Origin: an uncultured Lachnospiraceae bacterium
GTDB lineage: Bacteria > Bacillota > Clostridia > Lachnospirales > Lachnospiraceae
Length of the DNA stretch: 64,000 bases
Direction of reading: 5' to 3'
Assembly: GCA_910586015.1 (NCBI GenBank)
Contig: CAJUGJ010000003.1
Coordinates: 1-64,000 of the forward strand
Below, in pieces: positions 15,664 to 24,893 of this stretch; positions within the stretch are counted from its first letter, which is position 1; every line of letters starts with the position of its first letter. The notes beneath the pieces were generated by a model. The model did not search any database and had not been told where the DNA came from. It saw nothing but the letters and a program-made list of their open reading frames with translations. The translations under genes were made by a program, and so were the position numbers.

Positions 15664-17970
15664 ATGTTTAAAAAGGGATATATTTTTATTTCCTTATGTC
15701 TTCTATTAACGTGTTTTCTGTTACTTGGCTGTACAAAAACAGAGAATAAAAAGGAAGAAAACCCTTCTGACACTCAGAAAGAAAATGTAACGGATGATGA
15801 GAAACTTTCTGATAACCAAAAAGAAAACATAACAGACAATCACGAACCTTCTGAGAATGAAACAGATAATACAGAACTATCAGATGAAAGTGAATTAGAA
15901 GATACAGATAAAAACGAGGAAGAAGTTACGTTTGATCTTTTGGAAAATTATAAAGAGAGAAATATTCTTTCTGTATACGAACAGGGAAATGGAGAGGAAC
16001 ATTATTCCAATGTCTGCTTAAACAAAAACAAAGAAATCCAATACTATACTTGCAGTAAAGATGCAGAAGGATATCACATCTGGAAATACACCCTAACGGA
16101 AAACGAGGAGGAAAAGTCTGCATCTTGGAAGCGGGAAGCAGTTTTATGGACAGAAGGGATTCAAAAAGAAATTTTAAATGGATTGATAACTGTGTTTTTG
16201 GGACAAGATGGGAATGAGTATGCGTGGTATTTAGGAGAGGATGAGAATGCTCATTTGGTGAAACAAAATGGGGATTCTTTCATAGAGATAAAAGGACTTG
16301 ACTGGGGATATACCGAGTTTATTGAGCCTGCTGTACTTGAAAATGGAAATATTGTTTCAGCAGATTTAGGAAAGAACTGTTCAATCTATAATCCAGAGGA
16401 TGGAAGCGTTTTAAAACGTTTTCCATGTGGGTTTTATCAAAGCCTATGTGTGGAGGAAAATCAAATTTACATAGCAGATCCAACAGGTTCCTCAGTTCAG
16501 CATTATGATGCAAAAAAAGAGGAGTTTGCATCCACAATAGAAGCAGGATTTGAGACAACCATTCGAGTGGCAATTCAGGATGAGGATATTTATGTCTGTA
16601 CTGTGACAGGGATTTATCGTGCCAAAAAGGAGGGAGGAAAGTTTCAGAAGGTACTGGATGCAGGAACCTACCATTTTGCAAAAGAAGGGGGGACTTTACT
16701 AAAGTTTTTTGTAATAGGGGATGCGTTTTATGTTGTCTATGGAGAAGATGGAGGTGCGATAAAAAAATATTCTCCTGCAAGAGAAGACGATATCGCAACA
16801 AACTCTCTCAATATTTATTCCTTAAAGAAGAATGAAGTTATTCTTGATATGATATCTGAGTTTCAAGATAAGTACCCAAATACTGAGATTATTTATGAAA
16901 CAGGAGAAGGCTCGAAAGGAACCGTTACGGTAGCGGATCGTATTCGAGCTTTAAATGCCAGAATTTTAGCAGGCGATGGTCCAGACATTTTGGTCTTAGA
17001 TGGGCTGCCGACAGAATCGTACATAGAAAAAGGGATTCTTGCAGACTTAAATCCATTGTTGGGAGATTTAAAGGAAGAATTACTGCCTTCTGTCCTGTCT
17101 GCCTATACGGTAGAAGGAAACATGTATATGTTGCCTACCCATATTTCGTTTGCAATGTTTCTTACATCTGGACAGGAAGAATCCGTATATTCTTCTTTGG
17201 AAGCCCTAGTGGAGTATTCCGAGAAAGAGGAAGGAGTTCTACCACCACGTTATAGTTATGGAGATTACTTGGAAGTTTTATATTATAATTATCGCCCAGA
17301 ATTAATTTCAGAGGATAAAACAATAAATGAAAAAAATCTGGAAGAGTTTTTAAGTTTAACAAAAAGACTGTGCGAATCCGAACAGGCAGTAGAAGAGTCG
17401 ACTTGGGTCGCTACGTATCAGGAAGGAAGAGATCCAAGTTTCTCATTTTTTGAAAAGGAAGCAGATCTTGCATTTGTGTTTATGAATTCTCCTTATAGTT
17501 TGGACACATATCCATATGTAGTGGAAACAAGGGGAGGAGAATTAGTACCAAATGGAGAGATATTCTTTCCAAGTAACTTGCTTGGAGTCAATCGCTTATC
17601 AAAGAAAACAGACTTAACTGAAACTTTTATTCAATTTGCTTTTTCGTATGAAATACAAGAAAGATATATAGGACGCAGTGGTGGCTTTCAAATTCATACA
17701 AAAGTATTAGATGAGTTTGCAAAGATAGATCATTCTGGTTGGACTTCATCACGTAGCGATGGTGTTACACTAAAAGGAGCAGGTCAGGAAAAATATGAAT
17801 GGTTGATTCAGGTGGTCAAAGAAAAATTACGTACACCATTCACAGTAGAAGAAACCATTTGGAAGATCATAGAGGAGGAATCGATAGGATATTTAAAAGG
17901 AGATAGGGAACTGAAAGAAAGTGTAAATGCAATTACAAGTCGAATTCAGTTATATTTATATGAACAATAA
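15664..17970 (+). CDS. large ABC solute-binding lipoprotein, copy 1
   Basis: This 768-residue surface lipoprotein has leader FKKGYIFISLCLLLTCFLLLGC with lipid-carrying Cys23, then an acidic Lys/Glu/Asp-rich linker to about residue 90. Residues about 95-375 are beta-strand-rich with propeller-like repeats (NGNIVSADLGKNCSIYN, ENQIYIADPTGSSVQHYD, EDIYVCTVTGIYRAK). From about 380 a family-1 solute-binding fold follows: ISEFQDKYPNTEIIYE, ARILAGDGPDILVLDGLPTE and a C-terminal ERYIGRSGGFQI helix region. The two sugar-type permeases downstream mark it as the capture subunit of an importer, though the length is nearly twice that of ordinary binding proteins. AAAGGAG precedes the ATG. Ligand unknown; the propeller might bind a polymer or a partner protein. 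Confidence 0.8.
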   Translation: MFKKGYIFISLCLLLTCFLLLGCTKTENKKEENPSDTQKENVTDDEKLSDNQKENITDNHEPSENETDNTELSDESELEDTDKNEEEVTFDLLENYKERNILSVYEQGNGEEHYSNVCLNKNKEIQYYTCSKDAEGYHIWKYTLTENEEEKSASWKREAVLWTEGIQKEILNGLITVFLGQDGNEYAWYLGEDENAHLVKQNGDSFIEIKGLDWGYTEFIEPAVLENGNIVSADLGKNCSIYNPEDGSVLKRFPCGFYQSLCVEENQIYIADPTGSSVQHYDAKKEEFASTIEAGFETTIRVAIQDEDIYVCTVTGIYRAKKEGGKFQKVLDAGTYHFAKEGGTLLKFFVIGDAFYVVYGEDGGAIKKYSPAREDDIATNSLNIYSLKKNEVILDMISEFQDKYPNTEIIYETGEGSKGTVTVADRIRALNARILAGDGPDILVLDGLPTESYIEKGILADLNPLLGDLKEELLPSVLSAYTVEGNMYMLPTHISFAMFLTSGQEESVYSSLEALVEYSEKEEGVLPPRYSYGDYLEVLYYNYRPELISEDKTINEKNLEEFLSLTKRLCESEQAVEESTWVATYQEGRDPSFSFFEKEADLAFVFMNSPYSLDTYPYVVETRGGELVPNGEIFFPSNLLGVNRLSKKTDLTETFIQFAFSYEIQERYIGRSGGFQIHTKVLDEFAKIDHSGWTSSRSDGVTLKGAGQEKYEWLIQVVKEKLRTPFTVEETIWKIIEEESIGYLKGDRELKESVNAITSRIQLYLYEQ

Positions 17971-17984
17971 AAAAGGAGAACAAA

Positions 17985-20210
17985 ATGTTTAAAAAGGGAT
18001 ATATTTTTATTTCCTTATGTCTTCTATTAACGTGTTTTCTGTTACTTGGCTGTACAAAAACAGAGAAGAAAAGGGAAGAAAACCCCTCTGACATACAGAA
18101 AGAGGATCTGATAGATAATCACGAACCTTCTGAGAATGAAAAAGATGATACAGAACAATCAGATGAAGGGGAATCGGAAGATACATTTGATCTTTTGGAA
18201 AATTATAAGGAGAGGAATATTCCTTCTGTCTATACAGAAGATAATAAGAAAGAAAGCTATTGTAATGTTATTTTAAATGAAAACAATCAAATAGAATACT
18301 ATACCTATAGCGAGGAAGCAGACGGCGATTCTATATGGAAATATACCTTGATAGAAAATGAAGAGGAAAAGTCTGCATCTTGGAAGCGAGAAGCAGTTTC
18401 ATGGCTTAATGGTTTACAAGGAGAAATCAGTAATGGAAGAATAACACCATTTCGAGGTGAAGATCTCAATAATTATGCAGTGTATATAGATGATATGGAT
18501 AATCCACATGTAGTAAAACAAAATGGAGATTCCTTTACAGAGATTTTAGGACTTGATATACGAAAAACAGATTACAGACAGGTTGATGTACTTAAAAATG
18601 GAAATATTGTATTAGCGGATTTAGGAAGGGAGTGTTTTGTTTATAAACAAGAAGATGGGAGTCTGCTGACAAGTTTTCGTAGTGGATGGTATGAAAGTTT
18701 ATGTGTCAAGGAAAACCAAATTTATATCACAGATCCAACAGGTTCCTCGGTTCAGCATTATGATGCAGAAAAACAAGAATTTAAAACGACTGTCGAAGCA
18801 GATTTTAAGACAGATGTAAGGGTTGCCATAGATAAAGATGATATTTATGTCTGTACAAAAATGGGCATTTATCGTGCGAAACAAAATGGAAAGGAATTTC
18901 AAAAAGTTTTAGATGCAGGAACCTACCATTTTGCAAAAGATAGTGGAGTTTTGCTAAAATTCTTTGTGATAGGAGATGCTTTTTATGTTGTCTATGGAGA
19001 AGATAGAGGTGCGATAAAAAAATATTCTCCTGCAAAAGAAGACGATATTGCGACAAAATCGCTTACTATTTATTCTATGAAATCAAATGATGTTATCTTG
19101 GATATGATATCCGAATTTCAAGATAAGTATCCAGATACCGAAATTATTTATGAAACAGGAGAGGGTTCAGAAGCAAGTGTTACAGCCGCGGATCGTATCC
19201 GAACTTTAAATGCCAGAATTTTAGCAGGAGATGGTCCAGATATTTTAGTCTTAGATGGATTACCAACAGAATCGTACATAAAAAAAGGAATTCTTGCAGA
19301 CTTAAATCCAGTGTTGGGAGATTTAAAGGAAGAATTACTGCCTTCCATTCTATCAGCTTATACAGTAGAGGATAAGATTTATATGCTTCCATCTAGGTTC
19401 TCGATTCCAATGTTTCTTACTTCTGGTCAAGACCCTGAAGTTTATGCTTCTCTAAAATCTTTTGTAGAATATTCAGAAGCCGAGGGTGGTGTTTTGCCAG
19501 AAGATTATTCCTATTTCGATTTTCTGCAAATTCTATATTATAATTATCCGCCAGAAATAATAGAAAAGGATAAAACAGTAAATAAAGAAAACTTAAAGGA
19601 GTTTTTAGAGTTGGTAAAAAGACTTTGCGAATCCGAACAGGCAATAGAACAGACGCTTTTTACTTATTTAGAAGGAAGAGGTAGTGATATTCCTTTTGTA
19701 AAAGGAGATGCGGACTTTAGTTTTATCAATATCAAGGGAGGATATGGACTGAGTACTTACCCCCATGCAGCAGAACTAAGAAATGGAGAATTGGTTACAA
19801 ACAAAGATATATTTTTCCCAGAAACTTTACTTGGAATCAATGCGTTATCAAAAAATAAAGAACTGATATCGACTTTTATCCAATTTGCATTTTCCTATGA
19901 AATACAGGAACGATATATTGCTTCTTCTGGTTATCAAATCTGTACAAAGGTATTAGACGAGTTTGCAAACAGTGATCTTTCTTATTTATTAACAGGCGAT
20001 GCTACTACTGTATTACGAGGTGCAAATCAAAAAGAAAATGAACAAATGATTGAGATTGTAAAAAAGGCATGTACACCGTTTACAGTAGACGAAAGTATCT
20101 GGCAGATCATAGAAGAAGAGTCTATAAAATATCTAAAAGAAAATAGGGAACTAACAGAAAGCGTAGATGCGATTGCAAGCCGTATTCAGCTATATTTATA
20201 TGAGCAATAA
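17985..20210 (+). CDS. large ABC solute-binding lipoprotein, copy 2
   Basis: This 741-residue tandem paralogue of the preceding gene has an almost identical leader and lipobox Cys23, a shorter acidic linker, the same propeller-like middle (NGNIVLADLGRECFVYK, ENQIYITDPTGSSVQHYD) and the same solute-binding C-half (ISEFQDKYPDTEIIYE, GDGPDILVLDGLPTESYIKK). The 14-base gap and the ribosome site are copied exactly from the junction before copy 1, showing recent tandem duplication. Divergence is greatest in the linker, in the first propeller strands and in residues about 560-620, as expected if the copies now bind different ligands. It is co-transcribed with the permeases. Confidence 0.8.
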   Translation: MFKKGYIFISLCLLLTCFLLLGCTKTEKKREENPSDIQKEDLIDNHEPSENEKDDTEQSDEGESEDTFDLLENYKERNIPSVYTEDNKKESYCNVILNENNQIEYYTYSEEADGDSIWKYTLIENEEEKSASWKREAVSWLNGLQGEISNGRITPFRGEDLNNYAVYIDDMDNPHVVKQNGDSFTEILGLDIRKTDYRQVDVLKNGNIVLADLGRECFVYKQEDGSLLTSFRSGWYESLCVKENQIYITDPTGSSVQHYDAEKQEFKTTVEADFKTDVRVAIDKDDIYVCTKMGIYRAKQNGKEFQKVLDAGTYHFAKDSGVLLKFFVIGDAFYVVYGEDRGAIKKYSPAKEDDIATKSLTIYSMKSNDVILDMISEFQDKYPDTEIIYETGEGSEASVTAADRIRTLNARILAGDGPDILVLDGLPTESYIKKGILADLNPVLGDLKEELLPSILSAYTVEDKIYMLPSRFSIPMFLTSGQDPEVYASLKSFVEYSEAEGGVLPEDYSYFDFLQILYYNYPPEIIEKDKTVNKENLKEFLELVKRLCESEQAIEQTLFTYLEGRGSDIPFVKGDADFSFINIKGGYGLSTYPHAAELRNGELVTNKDIFFPETLLGINALSKNKELISTFIQFAFSYEIQERYIASSGYQICTKVLDEFANSDLSYLLTGDATTVLRGANQKENEQMIEIVKKACTPFTVDESIWQIIEEESIKYLKENRELTESVDAIASRIQLYLYEQ

Positions 20211-20245
20211 ATGGATGTAGGAAACATAGAAATGGGGAGTAATAA

Positions 20246-21127
20246 ATGGAAAGAAAAACTCAAAAAGTAAAAAGTCTGCAAAAACAAAAGCGAAAGTTTC
20301 GTAAGGAATTATTGTTTTTATTGCCAAGTGTTATTGGAGTAATCATTTTTTATTTTATTCCGTTTTGTGATGTTCTTTTACGCTCATTTCGCCCAGAGTT
20401 TGGCAGTGGTTTTGCAGGATTTGATAATTATAAGACTGTCCTTGAAAACAAAGCATTTAAAATTGCAGTAGAAAATACATTAAAATTTGTAGTAATCTAT
20501 ATTCCTATCTTGTTAATCTTTTCTTTGTTTCTTGCCGTTTTACTAGATTATTTAAAAGAGAAACAAAAAATATACAAAAAGATTTTTCTGCTTCCTATGG
20601 CAATTCCAGTAGCATCACTGGTACTGATTTGGAAGGTATTTTTCGGTGAGTTTGGTCTAGTTAACCGAATTTTGTCCTGTTTTCATGTGACAGGTCCAGA
20701 CTATTTTCATACTTCCTCTGCATTTTTGGTACTTGGTATCACTTATCTTTGGAGAAATTTTGGATATGATATGCTGCTGTGGAAGACAGGAATTGATGCA
20801 ATTGATGCAGATTTATATGAAGCTGCTGCTTTGGATGGTGCTGGATTTCTTAAACGGTTTTGGTACATTACACTGCCACAGTTAAAAGAGATGGGTTTTG
20901 TCATTATAGTAATTTCTGTGATCAATTCGTTTAAGGTATTTAGAGAGGCATATCTAATTGGCGGAGATTATCCAAATCAAAGCATCTATATGCTTCAACA
21001 TTTATTTAATAACTGGTTTGTACAACTAGAGCTTGGAAAACTGACAGCAGCGGCAATTATATTAGCATGTGTTGTAATCTTTTTTGTTGCTTGTATTGAA
21101 AAGATTTTAACACCAAAAGAGGGATAA
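20246..21127 (+). CDS. sugar-type ABC transporter permease (UgpA/MalF-like)
   Basis: This 293-residue inner-membrane subunit has six hydrophobic helices and the EAA loop DLYEAAALDGAGFLKRFWYITLPQ, split here as EAA..DGA near residue 192 and the following P-Q, which docks on the ATPase. The N-terminus is Lys/Arg-rich and cytoplasmic. It pairs with the next gene, one base downstream, to form the translocation channel fed by the lipoproteins upstream. Carbohydrate-uptake-1 family members import oligosaccharides or glycerol-phosphates; substrate unknown. No ATPase gene is in the cluster, so a shared MsmK/UgpC-type ATPase from elsewhere is inferred. Confidence 0.9.
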   Translation: MERKTQKVKSLQKQKRKFRKELLFLLPSVIGVIIFYFIPFCDVLLRSFRPEFGSGFAGFDNYKTVLENKAFKIAVENTLKFVVIYIPILLIFSLFLAVLLDYLKEKQKIYKKIFLLPMAIPVASLVLIWKVFFGEFGLVNRILSCFHVTGPDYFHTSSAFLVLGITYLWRNFGYDMLLWKTGIDAIDADLYEAAALDGAGFLKRFWYITLPQLKEMGFVIIVISVINSFKVFREAYLIGGDYPNQSIYMLQHLFNNWFVQLELGKLTAAAIILACVVIFFVACIEKILTPKEG

Positions 21128-21128
21128 A

Positions 21129-21965
21129 GTGAAAAAGTTAATTAATCTTTGTATGATGTTTTTGGTGCTGTTAATTTTCGCACCAATCTTTATTACGATA
21201 ATTCATTCCTTTATGGGAATGTCTGAACTTGAGTTAAATATTGGAGGAATTTTAAGTAGCTCACAAAAGCCAGTAGCGATCTCTTTGTTACCCTCCTATC
21301 CTACACTGAAAAATTATAAGGAGCTTTTACTCTATTCGGAAGCTTTCTATCAAATGTTTTGGAATTCTGCCTTCCAGTCTATTTTAACGATTTTAGGACA
21401 GGTTATAGTGGCGGCACCCGCCGCCTTTGTGATAGCAAAATATCAGTTTCGTGGTAAACGTCTTCTATTTTGGATTTATCTGATTGTAATGTTAATGCCC
21501 TTTCAGATATTGATGGTTTCAGAATATTTAATCTTAAAAAATTTATCTATCATTAATACACACTGGGCAATCATTCTTCCGGGTATTTTTGGAACATATC
21601 CAGTCTTTATTCTGACAAAAGTATTTATGAACATTTCAGATGATGTTATGGAAGCAGCAAGACTAGATGGAGCAAACAGTTTGACTTTACTTTGTAAGAT
21701 CGTATTACCAATAGGAAAGGGAGGTATCATAGCAGTTATGATACTAGATTTCCTAGAATGTATTAACAATATCGAAACACCATTAGTATTTTTAAAAGAT
21801 AAAGCCTTATTGCCTCTGTCTTTATTTTTCCCACAAGTGTCGATTTATAATGCAGGTGCAGTATTTGCAGCCTCAGTCGTCATTATGTTACCAACTGTTT
21901 TAGTATTTATAATCGGAGATGAATATTTGGAAACAGGATTTCAGGCATTTCAGATAAAAGGATAA
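21129..21965 (+). CDS. sugar-type ABC transporter permease (UgpE/MalG-like)
   Basis: This 278-residue partner permease has a GTG start at 21129 directly behind the first permease (ribosome site GAGGGATAA inside its stop). Six membrane segments are visible, and the EAA motif VMEAARLDGANSLTLLCKIV lies near residue 175, the position expected for the MalG-type subunit. The end FQAFQIKG matches the TGAVKG-like tail usual in this family. It forms a heterodimeric channel with the preceding gene product. Confidence 0.9.
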   Translation: MKKLINLCMMFLVLLIFAPIFITIIHSFMGMSELELNIGGILSSSQKPVAISLLPSYPTLKNYKELLLYSEAFYQMFWNSAFQSILTILGQVIVAAPAAFVIAKYQFRGKRLLFWIYLIVMLMPFQILMVSEYLILKNLSIINTHWAIILPGIFGTYPVFILTKVFMNISDDVMEAARLDGANSLTLLCKIVLPIGKGGIIAVMILDFLECINNIETPLVFLKDKALLPLSLFFPQVSIYNAGAVFAASVVIMLPTVLVFIIGDEYLETGFQAFQIKG

Positions 21966-21982
21966 AAAATTTGGAGAGTATT

Positions 21983-22681
21983 ATGAAAAAGAAAACAAAA
22001 AAACTGACCTATATCATCCTAGCCGTTTTTTTAGTTAGTATGATAGTAATGACTATCGTATCTAGAATTATGAATGAGTCCCATATTCCTATCGTAGAAA
22101 CACAAACTCCAAGATCGGCTTCTTTAGTGTTGGATGCTATTGGAAGAGGTGTCATTCGATTAGCAACAGGATTAGATACAAAAGTTCAAGATGGACTTTT
22201 TGAAAAAGATACCTATTATGTCGAAGGATACTTTTTCGATAAAGAATATGTAGAAAATACTTTAGAAGGAAGTAAGATCCAACTTTCTATCGATGGAAAA
22301 AAGGTAGAGGGAACTCTTGTTACTAAGACGTACAATTACAGAGAAGATACTATAGACGTAGTGATTTCTCTGCCACAAGAAAAAGATTATGTGGCAGGAA
22401 ATGAGATAGAATTTGTTTTAGAAAATACAAAAGTAAAATATCCATGTTGTATTGCAAAAGATTTGATTTATGAGGAAGATGGTACTTATTATGTGTATCT
22501 TTTAAAAGAGAGAGAAAGTATCCTTGGAAATGTTACAATCGCTGTAAAAACACAAATCCACATTATAGCACAGAATAAAAATGCTGCTGCGATTTCAGAA
22601 GAATTTGGAAAAGAAACAGAAATTATTGCTAAGGGTGTGAAATTAGAAGATGGAATCAAGGTAAGAAAAAAAGAATGGTAA
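21983..22681 (+). CDS. membrane-anchored protein with adaptor (HlyD-like) C-domain
   Basis: The start is placed at ATG 21983, six bases after GGAGAG; an upstream TTG would include the ribosome site. The 232-residue product has a single N-terminal membrane helix (LTYIILAVFLVSMIVMTIVS) and an extracytoplasmic beta-rich remainder. The segment from about residue 155 (CIAKDLIYEEDGTYYVYLLKER then TIAVKTQIHII) resembles the membrane-proximal domain of periplasmic adaptor or membrane-fusion proteins, where a ...YV.V...G.......V pattern recurs. The hairpin and lipoyl domains of full adaptors are missing, so it is short for that family. Its place directly behind two import permeases is unusual. A structural accessory to the large lipoproteins is one possibility; this is inference. 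Confidence 0.5.
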   Translation: MKKKTKKLTYIILAVFLVSMIVMTIVSRIMNESHIPIVETQTPRSASLVLDAIGRGVIRLATGLDTKVQDGLFEKDTYYVEGYFFDKEYVENTLEGSKIQLSIDGKKVEGTLVTKTYNYREDTIDVVISLPQEKDYVAGNEIEFVLENTKVKYPCCIAKDLIYEEDGTYYVYLLKERESILGNVTIAVKTQIHIIAQNKNAAAISEEFGKETEIIAKGVKLEDGIKVRKKEW

Positions 22682-22764
22682 GAAATAATTATATTATATC
22701 TCCTAATATGGTATCTTAATTGTAAGACAATAATTACTTATACAAAAAGATGGAGATTAATATA

Positions 22765-23476
22765 ATGCAGATTGTAATTGTGGATGATGATAAAAATTTT
22801 GTAAAAGCAGTAGAAAAAACATTAAAAGATTTTTTTAAGAACAGAAAAGAAACTACTAAAATTATAAGTTTTGAAAGTAGTACACTAATTGACAATTTAA
22901 AGAAACAAAATAATTATGATATTTATTTGCTAGATATAGAAATGCCCGTAATGAACGGATTAAAACTGGCAGAGAAAATATATGCTTTACATGCAAACGC
23001 AAGGATTGTATTTTTAACATCTTATGAAAAATATGCTCTTAGCAGTATCAAAATAGGAGCGTATTACTATATAATAAAAGACTCCTACAAGGAAGAATTA
23101 ATCAAACTGTTAGAAAGAATATGTAAAGAGGAGGAAGAAAATAAAGAAGAATATTATACTATTTTATCAGAAATGAAATACTGTAAAATCTCGGTAGATG
23201 ATATTTTATACCTGACAAAAGAAAAAAAATATACTGTGTTTCATTGTTTAGAAGAAGAGAAATATAAGGAGAGAGTCCTTACAGACTATTTATTTGCGTC
23301 TGCCCAAAGAACGATTTGTATTTATTGATAAGGGGATTATAGTAAATATGAAACATATTGTTTCGTTGACAAAGTTAGAAGTCACAATGAGGTGTGGAAC
23401 AGTTCTTCCTGTCAGCAGACGTGCACGGGCAGACGTACAAGAAAAATTGGCAAATTATTGGAGTGAAGCATGGTAA
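22765..23476 (+). pseudogene. LytTR response regulator, split by a +1 frameshift
   Basis: The ATG at 22765 follows GGAG; a longer start at 22750 overlaps it. The receiver domain is complete (VDDD at residues 6-9, phospho-acceptor Asp57 in YLLDIEMP, FLTS, and KD near 105). The LytTR domain begins (YCKISVDDILYLTKEKKYT) but the frame is lost at TTATTTG (about 23290), after RVLTDYL. The other frame then reads LRLPKERFVFIDKGIIVNMK to a stop at 23476, the rest of a normal LytTR domain. Removing one T restores a 236-residue protein. As written, the protein would lack most of its DNA-binding domain. The kinase that follows is intact and overlaps the true stop. Confidence 0.75.
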
Positions 23477-24792
23477 TAGTATTTTATTATTTATGTGATG
23501 GTATCAATATGGCAGTACGAACATGGTTTATCCTAAATTTACTAGAGGAAATTTTTGAACCAAAATGGAACAAAAAGAAAATCAATATAGGAAATATATT
23601 GATTATTATATTGGGTAGTTACACACAAGTTTCACAGAGTTATATGTATAAAATACTGTTTTCGAATGGCATGTTAACTGCTATGATTTTTAATATAACT
23701 ATAGCAAGTTTATTGTTTTATAAATGTAATTTTCGTGATGTTATTTGGATTAATATATTGGGTTGGATAGCACTATCTTTAATAGATTTTTTTCTTCAGA
23801 TCTGTGCATATCTTATTTTAGATAAGCTAGGAAAAAAAGTAGATCTTTTTCTTTCTGTAAATATATGGAGGGCATATTATTTAATAATATATACAATAGT
23901 GTTTATATTCATAGGAATTAAATTAAGAAAATGGTTAAAGGAGAAAAGTCAAAAAATTCTTAAATATCAAAAACAGGGATTGATTTTATGCCTTCTTTTA
24001 ACACCATGTCTAATTTATTTTCAAAGGATCTATTTAAAAATGGGATCTATATTGTTGTTTAATCAATGGTGGATTTTTCTGCTTACTTTTATGTTGATAG
24101 TTTTAGTATTCTGGCTTAATCTTATAAAACAAAAGTCAGAAGAAGAAATCAAGATACAACAACTAGAAAACAAAATGCTGGAAGAGAATTATCAGGCTTT
24201 ACTACAAAGTTATAATGATAAGTCAATCTTAATACATGATATAAAAAATCATATGAGAACGATTCAGAAAATGATAGAAGAAAATCAACAAAAAGAGTCT
24301 TTGGAATATATTCTACAAATTACAGGAGAAATACAGCAAGGAGAGCATATTGTCTGGACAAATCATAAAATATTGGATTTAATTTTAAATATGAAATTTC
24401 AGCGGGCAAAAGAAACACAAATTAAAGTTCAGTGCAGAGCAGATGATATGAGTAATCTCATATTAAATTCAGCCGAAATATGTGCTCTTTTTGCAAATCT
24501 ATTAGATAATGCGATAGAAGCAAGTGAAAAGTGTGAGATAAAAGAGGAACGCAGCATAAATGTAATATGCAAAAAACACGGAAAAATGTTGGTTATTTCT
24601 ATATTTAATCTGATACCAAAAGAGATGAATCATCAAAGTAAACTCCCTTTAAAAACAACAAAAAAAGAGAAAGATACACATGGATTTGGTATACTTAGTA
24701 TGAAAAAAGTAATTTATGATCACGATGGATATATGAAAGTAAATGTGTATAAAGATCAGTTTCAAGTAGTAATCTATTTGAATGGATTTTAA
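23470..24792 (+). CDS. GHKL sensor histidine kinase
   Basis: This 440-residue membrane kinase starts inside the end of the regulator gene (ATGGTAA). About six membrane helices fill residues 1-218, followed by a coiled linker (EEEIKIQQLENKMLEENYQA), a phospho-acceptor His256 in LIHDIKNHMRTI, an N-box NLLDNAIEA near residue 347, and HGFGILSMKKV as the G-box near 400. It has the architecture of AgrC-type peptide sensors, but other ligands are possible. Its genetic partner is the frameshifted LytTR regulator; the operon lies directly behind the binding-protein/permease cluster and may sense the same substrate or report on transport. Confidence 0.85.
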   Translation: MVIVFYYLCDGINMAVRTWFILNLLEEIFEPKWNKKKINIGNILIIILGSYTQVSQSYMYKILFSNGMLTAMIFNITIASLLFYKCNFRDVIWINILGWIALSLIDFFLQICAYLILDKLGKKVDLFLSVNIWRAYYLIIYTIVFIFIGIKLRKWLKEKSQKILKYQKQGLILCLLLTPCLIYFQRIYLKMGSILLFNQWWIFLLTFMLIVLVFWLNLIKQKSEEEIKIQQLENKMLEENYQALLQSYNDKSILIHDIKNHMRTIQKMIEENQQKESLEYILQITGEIQQGEHIVWTNHKILDLILNMKFQRAKETQIKVQCRADDMSNLILNSAEICALFANLLDNAIEASEKCEIKEERSINVICKKHGKMLVISIFNLIPKEMNHQSKLPLKTTKKEKDTHGFGILSMKKVIYDHDGYMKVNVYKDQFQVVIYLNGF

Positions 24793-24815
24793 TATGCTTA
24801 TAAAGCATAGTATAT
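24793..24815 (+). terminator. weak terminator-like hairpin
   Basis: TATGCTT (24793-24799) pairs with AAGCATA (24803-24809) over a three-base loop; TATATCTTTT follows. It is placed directly after the kinase stop. Confidence 0.4.
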
Positions 24816-24831
24816 CTTTTAATTTAAGTAT

Positions 24832-24860
24832 TTGCTATTTGAAAAAAGCAGTATTAAAAT
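24832..24860 (+). promoter_or_regulatory. promoter of the alpha/beta-hydrolase gene
   Basis: TTGCTA (24832-24837), a 17-base spacer and TAAAAT (24855-24860), 34 bases before the start codon. A single-gene unit ends at the terminator 25864-25914. Confidence 0.55.
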
Positions 24861-24893
24861 AAAGGCAATGAAAAATAAAAGGGAGATTTTGAT

